From contig CP066701.1 in NCBI GenBank assembly GCA_016756695.1, forward strand, positions 186,001-250,000: 64,000 bases of DNA, read 5' to 3'. Shown in pieces: positions 1 through 6,422 of this stretch. Under the pieces are notes generated by a model. That model did no database searches, was not told the DNA's origin, and saw only the letters and a program-made list of their open reading frames with translations. The DNA is from Heyndrickxia sporothermodurans (GTDB taxonomy: Bacteria; Bacillota; Bacilli; Bacillales; Bacillaceae_C). Within the stretch, counting starts at the first letter, position 1. Every line of letters starts with the position of its first letter. The position numbers and the translations under genes were made by a program.

Positions 1-169
1 CTGCACTGCCGATATCATCTGCAAAAAATAAATGATACGTTTGAATATCATCTTGATTGACCGTTTTCTTTACTAAACGCATCCCTAATACATAAGTGAA
101 AAACTCATAATTCTTTTCAGCACTGCTTGTTATTGCCGTAACATGGTGTATACCTTTTAGCTGGTTCAT
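1..169 (-). CDS. Ring-cleaving dioxygenase / VOC family, 5' part only
   Basis: The first 56 codons of a gene that runs off the left edge of the window. The N-terminus reads [16 protein letters not shown], followed by a [15 protein letters not shown] stretch; this is the typical start of the Bacillus MhqA/MhqE/MhqO-type ring-cleaving (vicinal oxygen chelate) dioxygenases that open hydroquinone or catechol rings. The HH pair near residue 8 is the expected first metal-ligand position. A GGAGGAAG ribosome binding site lies just upstream of the ATG. The operator upstream (221-240) supports control by an MhqR-type repressor. Which paralogue it is cannot be decided from this fragment. Confidence 0.85.
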   Translation of the reverse strand, partial: MNQLKGIHHVTAITSSAEKNYEFFTYVLGMRLVKKTVNQDDIQTYHLFFADDIGSA

Positions 170-220
170 TTTTCTTCCTCCATTAGTACACATTTTATTT
201 GAAATGTTATTTTTTATTAA

Positions 221-269
221 TTATCTCGAATTCGAGATAAATATATCATAGATTGTTTTTATCTGTCAA
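221..269 (-). promoter_or_regulatory. Promoter and MhqR-type operator of the dioxygenase gene
   Basis: Read on the minus strand: TTGACA (269-264), an 18-bp spacer, TATATT (245-240), then immediately a perfect 20-bp palindrome, TTATCTCGAATTCGAGATAA (221-240). The core TATCTCGAATTCGAGATA is what I recall as the MhqR (YkvE) operator of B. subtilis. A repressor bound here would cover the -10 box and start site. No mhqR gene lies in the window. Confidence 0.85.
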
Positions 270-363
270 AGAATGAAAATACAACTGATGATAACGTTTG
301 GAACTCTTTTTCGATAATATTCATATCCTTTAGTGATGAACGTTTTCCTAAGGAATGATATAT

Positions 364-849
364 ATGGTTCGTAAAAGAATGAAAACGCGGGTAATGGTCA
401 ATCAAATATGCGTCAATTCAGTCGATACGGCTTCCGGAATTTTTGTAGGGACGAATTATGCAAATAATTGGTCTTCCCATCGTAAAAATAACTATGGTTT
501 TGGATCTTTAAGCCATTCTCAAGTTTCCAATAACTTTAGTCAGGTCATTGATAATGATTTAGTGGATACCCCTATTAATAGCCAATCTTATCACTTAATG
601 GATCAACAGATGGAAAGGAATAATAATCAGTTCGATATCGGGGAGATTAATATAAATGTGTTAGAATCCAATTCAGCATTGACGATTGGCGATAATTCCT
701 TAAATGGCTGGAGTTCACATAGCAAACGAAATGCTGGGCAAGGGAAATTAATTGGCGCGATTAATAATACCAACAATAGAAACTCCATTGCTGACAGTGA
801 TATGATCGACTCCACAATCACGAATTCCAATATTGGCATTCCAACCTAG
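364..849 (+). CDS. GerPA/GerPF-like spore protein with two tandem domains
   Basis: About 161 residues. Start chosen at the ATG at 364 because AAGGA (350-354) is correctly spaced for it, not for the ATG at 355. Two copies of one ~70-residue domain follow each other. Each has an I-x-(V/I)-G-x-N strand, then the motif NNWSSHRKNNYGFG (first copy) or NGWSSHSKRNAGQG (second copy), then a Ser/Asn-rich stretch ending in D-x-(D/M)-(L/I)-(V/I)-D. This layout resembles the short GerPA/GerPF spore germination proteins, usually one domain of ~70-75 residues; a fused pair is less usual. First gene of a probable sporulation cluster (364-2567). Assignment rests on motif resemblance and neighbours. Confidence 0.6.
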   Translation: MVRKRMKTRVMVNQICVNSVDTASGIFVGTNYANNWSSHRKNNYGFGSLSHSQVSNNFSQVIDNDLVDTPINSQSYHLMDQQMERNNNQFDIGEININVLESNSALTIGDNSLNGWSSHSKRNAGQGKLIGAINNTNNRNSIADSDMIDSTITNSNIGIPT

Positions 850-880
850 CCAGATTCAAATATTAAAGGAGGGGAGCTTT

Positions 881-1126
881 TTGGCAATACCCTTTGCGAT
901 AGGTTCAATCAATGTAAATTCACAAAACACGAATGCAACTATTTCTATTGGTCAAAATCAATTACCCGGCTGGGCTGCGCATAGAAAGACAAATAACGGA
1001 CAAGGTATTCAAGCCGGACTCTTTTTGAATACGGCGAATGGCACGGTTATTATCGATACTGATCTACTGGATGGTCAAATGAATAACGCAAATATAACAC
1101 CTAGTGCCCAAGGTCAAACGGTGTAA
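881..1126 (+). CDS. GerPA/GerPF-like spore protein, single domain
   Basis: 81 residues from a TTG start at 881, preceded by AAAGGAGGGG with correct spacing; in-frame codons further upstream lack a ribosome binding site. One copy of the same domain as the upstream gene: INVNSQNTNATISIGQN, then PGWAAHRKTNNGQG, then a Thr/Asn-rich tail with a DTDLLD motif. The length matches GerPF-type proteins. It follows the upstream gene by 31 bp and is closed by a clear terminator (1170-1205), so these two form a transcription unit apart from the Hsp20 and GerPC-like genes. Probably a spore coat or cortex-region protein affecting germinant access; that role is inferred from the family. Confidence 0.6.
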   Translation: MAIPFAIGSINVNSQNTNATISIGQNQLPGWAAHRKTNNGQGIQAGLFLNTANGTVIIDTDLLDGQMNNANITPSAQGQTV

Positions 1127-1169
1127 GAAAAGTTAAAAGCGCCTTGTTTAACCCCGACAAACAAATGAT

Positions 1170-1205
1170 AAGTATTGATTACAACGTAATCGATACTTTT
1201 TTTAT
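1170..1205 (+). terminator. Rho-independent terminator
   Basis: Stem AAGTATTGATTAC (1170-1182) pairs with GTAATCGATACTT (1186-1198) with one G-U, a 3-nt loop, followed by a run of T. It ends the first gerP-like unit. Confidence 0.85.
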
Positions 1206-1268
1206 TTGAGCATGACCGCCAATACCAATACATATATATAGAAAGATAACGAATTAAAGGAGTTCAAA

Positions 1269-1677
1269 ATGGGGCGCAAAAAACGCTATCATTCCGATGT
1301 AAAGCAAAAGTTAGGATCGAATTTTTCTGAACTTTTATCAGAAATTGCTCCTTTTATCGGCCCGCGTCTAGACATATATGAAACGAATGATACCTTTTTT
1401 ATAACTGCAGATGTTGCCGGCATCAAGAAAGAAGACCTCTCCGTAAAATTACAGGATAAAACGTTAATAATAGCTGGAGCCATTCCAGATCACTTTCATA
1501 GTGAAACAGTACGGGTTTTTTCGCAGGAACGGTACTATGGACCTTTCCAAAAAAAAAATTTCTCTTCCAAAGGACTGTCTCCTGCATCAATTACAAGCAA
1601 ACCTCGAGAATGGGATCTTATTTATCCAAATTCCATTAGTTGATCATTCAGGACCGGAAGAAGAAATTGTTTTTTAA
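1269..1677 (+). pseudogene. Hsp20/alpha-crystallin family protein, frameshifted in an A10 run
   Basis: A small heat-shock protein. The N-terminal part includes the conserved DVAGIKKEDLSVKL strand pair and ERYYGPFQ. At the A10 run (1549-1558) the frame shifts: as written the protein ends at 1643 with an unrelated tail. With nine A residues it would continue as KKISLPKDCLL and end FIQIPLVDHSGPEEEIVF at 1677, containing the I-x-I motif expected at an Hsp20 C-terminus. Good ribosome binding site (AAAGGAG). It sits inside a gerP-like cluster, so a CotM-like spore coat role is possible. The shift may be a sequencing error, a slippery site or a true mutation. Confidence 0.8.
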
Positions 1678-1691
1678 CGAGGAGGTATATT

Positions 1692-1886
1692 ATGACCTTA
1701 CTTAAATACAGTTCTTTAAAAATAAATAAAATAGCAGCTTCTTCAGGATTTTTTATCGGAACGAATATTCAAAAAGGCAGAGTGAATAGCACGATTCAAA
1801 ATGAGGGTTTTGGTCACATAAACGGCAAGAGTGCTAAAGTGAGAGGGAATGTTGGAATCGTTGAAAACAAATCAACGAACGATTAA
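1692..1886 (+). CDS. Short GerP-like spore protein
   Basis: 64 residues, preceded by a strong GAGGAGG site. It contains a hydrophobic SGFFIGTNIQKG segment and STIQNEGFGHINGKS, a shortened version of the W/F..HxKxNxGxG motif of the other cluster members; the tail is basic. It starts 14 bp after the corrected Hsp20 end and precedes the GerPC-like gene, so it is probably co-transcribed. Assigned by resemblance to the neighbouring gerP-like proteins; exact family uncertain. Confidence 0.5.
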   Translation: MTLLKYSSLKINKIAASSGFFIGTNIQKGRVNSTIQNEGFGHINGKSAKVRGNVGIVENKSTND

Positions 1887-1915
1887 AATGTTTTTTCTTA
1901 AAAGGATTTGAACAT

Positions 1916-2272
1916 ATGGATAAAACTAATATTGTTAAACAAATTGAGGAATTGTCCAAAAAAATAAATGCTTTTGAAAAAGTATTACAAAAAAAAAACA
2001 CGGCATCTATCCATGTTCAAATAGATATTCAAGACTTACATTTAAAGGAATTGAACCTTGAGGAGCTTGCCTTTCACCTTGATAAACTTGATATTCAAGA
2101 CTTAAGCGGCATGTTAAATCTCGGAAACACGTTTTCACCCACTGTTCATGCGAAAATGAAAACAAAAAAATCCACATCGAAACAACAAAAAGAAAAAGAC
2201 ATTGAAATTAAAATAAATGGAAAACTTACTCCTTATTCGATTAAAAACGGAAAGGAAGATGATAGTGAATAG
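1916..2272 (+). CDS. GerPC-like protein
   Basis: 118 residues. An N-terminal coiled-coil-like segment (about 1-30; KQIEELSKKINAFEKVLQKK) is followed by repeated amphipathic strands with an L-x-L pattern and DIQDLSGMLNLGNT, resembling the L-x-G-T-L-N-I-G signature of GerPC. The C-terminal third is lysine-rich. GerPC is needed for normal permeability of the spore coat to germinants and lies in the gerPA-F operon in Bacillus; its position between GerPA/F-like genes fits. Shorter than B. subtilis GerPC (about 205 residues by recollection), so it is a divergent or second-cluster version. Its 3' end overlaps the next gene. Confidence 0.55.
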   Translation: MDKTNIVKQIEELSKKINAFEKVLQKKNTASIHVQIDIQDLHLKELNLEELAFHLDKLDIQDLSGMLNLGNTFSPTVHAKMKTKKSTSKQQKEKDIEIKINGKLTPYSIKNGKEDDSE

Positions 2273-2567
2273 ATTTTCTCCTTCTTTTTTCATCGGTACC
2301 ATCTCCATAGGAACGGTTGAAGGTGCATCATGTGTCAACCTCGGAAATAATCTTCCGAGCGGATTTGTGAATTATAAGAAGCAAAACCAAGGTTTTGGAT
2401 CGATTTCCGGGGATCATACAGACATTCATGATATTCTAGCTACTTTAGAGGAGAAAGACATTAAAGATGTCTTTCACTATGATCCGGAGGAAGATCAAGC
2501 TGTTCCACAACATATTGCTCAACTAGCTGAGGCAATGGTGGACAGTGATTTAGAGATTGAGGAATAG
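2265..2567 (+). CDS. GerP-like spore protein with acidic tail
   Basis: About 100 residues from a GTG at 2265 (an ATG at 2259 is also possible); AAAGGAAG at 2251-2258 fits the GTG better. It overlaps the end of the GerPC-like gene, suggesting translational coupling. The N-terminal half has SPSFFIGTISIG and SGFVNYKKQNQGFGSISG, the cluster's shared motif; the C-terminal half is acidic (EEKDIKD, PEEDQ, DLEIEE). Last gene of the gerP-like cluster. The function is inferred from neighbours only. Confidence 0.5.
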   Translation: MNRFSPSFFIGTISIGTVEGASCVNLGNNLPSGFVNYKKQNQGFGSISGDHTDIHDILATLEEKDIKDVFHYDPEEDQAVPQHIAQLAEAMVDSDLEIEE

Positions 2568-2741
2568 ATGGAGTCGGATGAGATTCAAGTGGATGTTTAA
2601 TTTTTAAATAAGGTAATGAAGGAATTTTAGTTTTTATGTAGAAATTATTTTGTAGTACTTAAATACTTGGAGGTTATCCTTTGTTACTTTACTTTTGATC
2701 TGTATCAACTCTTAGAAAAATAAATTAGGAGCTGATATAGG

Positions 2742-3149
2742 ATGATATACACAAACTCACTAGACAGTATAACTACTGATATGTTAAACGGTTTTTTCGT
2801 TGATTGGCCAGATCCACCAAATACACAAACTCACTTAAAGTTGTTAAAGAATAGCAGCAATGTAATTATTGCGCTTGATGATACGACTAATGATGTCGTC
2901 AGATTTATTACCGCTATAAGCGATGGGGTGCTCTCTGCCTACATTCCCTTTCTTGAGGTTTTACCAGAATACAAAAACCAAGGAATAGGCAAAGAATTGG
3001 TGAATCGGATGATGAAAGAACTATCTGACATCTACATGATTGATTTATGCTGTGATGATGACTTAGTCTCTTATTATGAAGGGTTTAGCATGATGAAAAC
3101 GAATGGGATGATTGTCAGGAATTATCATAGGCAAGCTGGAATTAAATAA
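2742..3149 (+). CDS. GNAT family N-acetyltransferase
   Basis: 135 residues, about the size of a minimal GNAT domain. Acetyl-CoA binding motif A is clear: LPEYKNQGIGKELVNRMM, with the Q/R-x-x-G-x-G/A loop at residues 80-85. The C-terminal part has the YYEGFSM segment typical of motif B. The enzyme would transfer an acetyl group from acetyl-CoA to an amine; the substrate cannot be read from the sequence. An AGGAG site lies 15-20 bases upstream. A strong terminator (3161-3195) follows directly. Confidence 0.85.
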   Translation: MIYTNSLDSITTDMLNGFFVDWPDPPNTQTHLKLLKNSSNVIIALDDTTNDVVRFITAISDGVLSAYIPFLEVLPEYKNQGIGKELVNRMMKELSDIYMIDLCCDDDLVSYYEGFSMMKTNGMIVRNYHRQAGIK

Positions 3150-3160
3150 ATGTTACGAAT

Positions 3161-3195
3161 GACGCTTGGATTGTAGGTCCAAGCGTCTTTGTTTT
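3161..3195 (+). terminator. Terminator of the acetyltransferase gene
   Basis: A perfect 10-bp stem GACGCTTGGA / TCCAAGCGTC with a 7-nt loop, followed by TTTGTTTT. The stretch from here to 3450 shows no gene or repeat. Confidence 0.9.
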
Positions 3196-3450
3196 ATATA
3201 GTCATCATCAGTTCTTTCAGCACTTCATTCAGACTTCCTCATCCTTATCTTCTCGTATCCTGTTTTTTCTATTAGATCAAAATGGAATTTGACTTCTGTG
3301 AGATATAGCGGGAAGGAACGATTTCCCAAAACAACTAAAATAAAATGATTTTTTGCCGTTATGCCTTTCCCCCACTTTTGCAAAATCAAAAACATCCATG
3401 CCGATATTTTGGTTAGCGGAATTTTAAAATCCTATAGCTATCATTTCCAC

Positions 3451-3497
3451 AAAAAATGGAGTTCCAAATTCGCTATGCGAAATGAACTCCATTTTTT
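3451..3497 (-). terminator. Terminator of the FMN reductase operon
   Basis: A perfect 14-bp stem AAAAAATGGAGTTC / GAACTCCATTTTTT flanking a 19-nt loop. It lies at the 3' end of the minus-strand marR/reductase operon and could work in both directions. A related hairpin occurs at 55724-55768. Confidence 0.8.
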
Positions 3498-3504
3498 ATC
3501 GTCC

Positions 3505-4050
3505 TTAATTAGATGCTTTTATATGATCGACAAACTTATCCACGACACCATCTAAAAATCCAAGTGTCATGTCGTCAACAAGCTGACCTGATTGTTCATC
3601 GAATTTTTGTGAGGCGAAGTTAATTAGTACTTCATTGCCGCTTGGTGGAAGTAATTTAGCTTGGAGCCCTGTAAGGATTTCGCGCAAATGTAGTTGTGCG
3701 CGAAGTGTTCCGGCCATGCCAATACTAACACCAGCAGCCATTACTGGTTTGCCGATGAATACTTTCTCTACCCTAGAAGCCCAATCGATTGCATTTTTTA
3801 ATACACCAGGGATTGACCAATTGTATTCTGGAGTGATGATGATCACCCCATCAGCATTTGCAATTGACTCTTTGAATTCCTTTACAGCCTTTGGTGGGTT
3901 ATTTTCTTCGTCTTGATCATAATGAGGCAATGAGCGGATATCAGCAATTTCAATGTTCATTTTTTCTTTGTAACGTTTTTGCATCGTTTTCGCAAGTTGC
4001 ATGTTATAAGATTCTTTTCGGATACTTCCCACAATGGTAACGATATTCAT
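3505..4050 (-). CDS. NADPH-dependent FMN reductase / azoreductase-type flavoprotein
   Basis: 181 residues with a flavodoxin-like fold. The phosphate-binding start IVTIVGSIRKESYN (GSxR motif, 7-11) and TPEYNWSIPGVLKNAIDW (PEYN motif near residue 80) are the hallmarks of the PF03358 reductases, such as the B. subtilis YhdA/Azr azoreductase. It would use NAD(P)H to reduce FMN, quinones or azo compounds. It overlaps the upstream marR-type gene by four bases (ATGA), so the two are translated together and the reductase is the likely target of that regulator. Confidence 0.88.
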   Translation of the reverse strand: MNIVTIVGSIRKESYNMQLAKTMQKRYKEKMNIEIADIRSLPHYDQDEENNPPKAVKEFKESIANADGVIIITPEYNWSIPGVLKNAIDWASRVEKVFIGKPVMAAGVSIGMAGTLRAQLHLREILTGLQAKLLPPSGNEVLINFASQKFDEQSGQLVDDMTLGFLDGVVDKFVDHIKASN

Positions 4051-4481
4051 GATTGATAATCTCCTTTTATATTATTAATAATTTTCGTGATGAGCTTTTG
4101 CAGTTCGTTGACCTCTTCTTCAGTCATCCCTTTAGTTAAAGTGTCGCGTATTTTTTGTTGAACGGGTTTAACTAAATGAGCAAGCCGTTTGCCTTCTTCC
4201 GTTAGATGAACTTTAAAGGTCCGTTTATCTGAAGGGTCATCGACTTTTTTGATAAAGCCCTTTCCTTCCAAGCTAGCGATCATGCGTGCAATGTTCGCTT
4301 TATCCTTGTTAAGATGTGACACAAGCTCGGTCGACGAAATTCCATCTTGGTTCCAAAGCATCCTCATGATTAGATTTTGCTCCGGAGCAAGATTGTAAGG
4401 CTCCAAATGTTTTCTAACATAACTAGTAATAGTCAAATCAGCATTACGAATTAAAACCCCAACGTTATCATCTAAGTTCAA
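4047..4481 (-). CDS. MarR-family transcriptional regulator
   Basis: About 144 residues from a TTG at 4481. AAAGGAGG lies 11 bases before this TTG, and the protein then begins at the conserved MarR first helix (LIRNADLTITSYVRKHL). A longer reading frame to 4532 runs through the promoter palindromes and has no ribosome binding site. The winged helix shows SSTELVSHLNKDKANIARMI (recognition helix) and DPSDKRTFKVHLTEEGK (wing with the D-x-R motif). MarR proteins release DNA on binding phenolics or oxidation of a thiol. Probably autoregulated together with the downstream reductase through 4504-4532. Confidence 0.88.
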   Translation of the reverse strand: MNLDDNVGVLIRNADLTITSYVRKHLEPYNLAPEQNLIMRMLWNQDGISSTELVSHLNKDKANIARMIASLEGKGFIKKVDDPSDKRTFKVHLTEEGKRLAHLVKPVQQKIRDTLTKGMTEEEVNELQKLITKIINNIKGDYQS

Positions 4482-4503
4482 AAGGGTAGGAACCTCCTTT
4501 AGT

Positions 4504-4560
4504 TTGTTGACTAAACAACATTGACATATCAACTATATCTATTAGTAAAATCTTTGTCAA
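4504..4560 (-). promoter_or_regulatory. Promoter with MarR operator-like palindromes
   Basis: On the minus strand TTGACA (4560-4555), a 17-bp spacer and TATAGT (4537-4532). Two short palindromes follow: TTGACATATCAA (4521-4532), which touches the -10 box, and TTGTTGACTAAACAA (4504-4518). This is a good layout for repression by the marR product just downstream. The site assignment is inferred. Confidence 0.7.
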
Positions 4561-4770
4561 ATCAATTGTTTCACTTTGCTGGATTTGGACAATTTTTTCT
4601 ATCAAATGTAAATTTTAAGGTTAAACATTTACACTGTTTACAAATCCTCATCCGCCCTTAAATTCCTATAATCATATGGTATACTTTAGATACCTACAGA
4701 TAATTTTCAGTGCGGAAGAATTTTATGTTTCAAAATATATTGGTTTTAAAAAGAGGAAAGGAGTGATACC

Positions 4771-5376
4771 GTGGCCCTAGACAATAAACTTGGAATTAGC
4801 AAGCAGGTTGAACTCAACCGAATGGTAGAAAAAATATCGAAGCAAAAAGCGAAACAACTCTTTGACTCAGGTGATATTCATTCTATTGAAGTTGGAACTT
4901 ATAAAGGCTTAAGCGATATTCATACCTATCTCTTTGAAGATATCTATGATTTTGCCGGAAAATTGCGTGATGTAAATATAGCCAAGGGAAATTTCCGATT
5001 TGCTCCAGTTATGTATCTAAAACATTCTTTGGATTATATAGACAAGATGCCTCAAAACTCCTTTGACGAGATTATTGAAAAATACGTTGAAATGAATATC
5101 GCTCACCCATTTCGTGAGGGTAACGGCAGAAGCGCCAGAATTTGGCTTGATCTGATGCTAAAGTTTGAAATTCAAAAAGTTATTGACTGGAATTTAGTAG
5201 ATAAAGAAGACTATCTAATGGCTATGGAACGCAGTCCGGTGAAAGATATTGAAATTAAACATATCTTAAAAAAAGCCTTGACAGATAAAATTAATGATAG
5301 AGAAATATTCATGAATGGAATAGACGTAAGTTACTATTACGAGGGATATTCCGAATACGATATTGAAGAATTATGA
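4771..5376 (+). CDS. Fic-domain protein (putative adenylyltransferase, class III)
   Basis: 201 residues, GTG start preceded by GAGGAAAGGAG. The catalytic Fic motif HPFREGNGR is complete at residues 112-120: His for activation, the anion-binding GNG, Arg for phosphate. An FDSGDIHSIEVGTYKGLSDIH segment ahead is typical of the fold. The C-terminus carries SYYYEG (187-192), matching the (S/T)xxxE(G/N) inhibitory-helix signature. In a C-terminal position this defines class III Fic enzymes such as N. meningitidis Fic, where the Glu blocks ATP binding. It would transfer AMP to a target protein; targets are unknown. No antitoxin gene stands next to it, as expected when the inhibitor is built in. Confidence 0.9.
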   Translation: MALDNKLGISKQVELNRMVEKISKQKAKQLFDSGDIHSIEVGTYKGLSDIHTYLFEDIYDFAGKLRDVNIAKGNFRFAPVMYLKHSLDYIDKMPQNSFDEIIEKYVEMNIAHPFREGNGRSARIWLDLMLKFEIQKVIDWNLVDKEDYLMAMERSPVKDIEIKHILKKALTDKINDREIFMNGIDVSYYYEGYSEYDIEEL

Positions 5377-5490
5377 ACACTCCCCACTTAATTTCTGCGA
5401 AATTTGATGTGGGGTTTCTGTGGTATCGACTTCAAGCGATGATTAACCAACAGTGGAGTTGACACATCGGTGTGCTAAAACACCCAGCCC

Positions 5491-5868
5491 TAAACGATTG
5501 TGAGATATTACTACTTTAATAAGCAAGTAAAATCGCAACCTAAAAAACATCTTGACTATTGTTGTTGTCAACGTGCTAACTACTATGTTAATTCATATGC
5601 TAATTGGTATGTTGACTTTTTTACTTCAGTAGTTAATTAATGTCCTCTTTGAGCAACCATTAAAAATAAGCGAATATTTTCCGGTTATACAGCAGAATAG
5701 AGCTTGGTTCGAAGAACATAAGCGGAGGTTTTCCGATTAAGCAAAGAAAAATTACCCATTTTCACGTTTTTTGAGTTAATAGTCGGAATTCTTCCGTCTA
5801 TTTTAGCAATTTTCAGCGTTATTTTCTAATTAAGAGAACTTTCTCCGCTTATTTATCAAACTCGATTT
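5491..5868 (-). repeat. Dispersed intergenic repeat, copy A (long form)
   Basis: About 378 bp with clear similarity, in inverted orientation, to 58611-58954 and, for its 5650-5868 part, to 29074-29292. Shared blocks include AAACTCGAT, TCTCCGCTTATTT, TTCCGACTATT-like, CCGGTTA and TTGAGCAACC, then a distal half with TGTTGACTTTTTTAC and CCTAAAAAACAT. Many AAGCGGA/TCCGCTT pairs suggest a folded structure. No reading frame is conserved. Confidence 0.75.
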
Positions 5869-6293
5869 CGCGTCTAATGAGCTTGTACAACTTCTCCTTT
5901 AAAAACATATTAAGACAAAAGCTTGGAAAATCCCAAGATTTTTGTGTGCTAATTATATTGTTATTTAATCTAAGAAGCTCATATTATTTGTGCTGCTATT
6001 TTAGCTTTTTTCACGTTATCGGAACTACTTAAACGGCGACCTCATCTTCTTTGCCTCTTGCAACCGTTAATTGAATAAAGAAATCCCTTATTGTTTTAAA
6101 ATTTCAATCTGTTGGAGTTCCCAAGAATTATGTTTTTCCTTACTATAATCTGCAACGGTAATAATCTCTTCCATACTTTTGGTAAAGGTACACCCATAAT
6201 TTCTCGATATATATCAATAGGAGTTACTGCTCTCCTCATTCTAATTCTATAAAATTAACCGAAAACCCTTCTTCAATTGACTGCCCCGATAGT
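5869..6293. other. Gene-free stretch with a possible decayed reading frame
   Basis: No intact gene is visible. On the minus strand at about 6088-6235 two overlapping frames read TPIDIYREIMG and then TKSMEEIITVADYSKEKHNS, joined by a one-base shift, and end at a stop at 6088. This may be the remnant of a small gene; I do not recognise it. Confidence 0.3.
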
Positions 6294-6325
6294 AAAAGGC
6301 TGCTACGTATAAGTAGCAACCTTTT
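6294..6325 (-). terminator. Terminator of the MFS gene
   Basis: Stem AAAAGGCTGCTAC / GTAGCAACCTTTT with one mismatch and a 6-nt loop, about 100 bp beyond the MFS stop codon. Likely bidirectional. Confidence 0.75.
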
Positions 6326-6422
6326 AAAATACTTTTTATTTAGTTCTCCTCTTAATTGATCACTTAATAGGCATATGCCCTTGCTGGTTCATAAATAATA
6401 TTTTACCTTTTCTATAACTTTA

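Noticed and set aside
1549-1558. Programmed frameshift in Hsp20
   Set aside because: Hsp20 genes are not known to use programmed shifts and other homopolymer indels in the window suggest error or decay; kept only as something to check.
5377-5490. Antitoxin gene for the Fic protein
   Set aside because: No open frame with a ribosome binding site lies on either side, and the Fic protein carries its own inhibitory motif.
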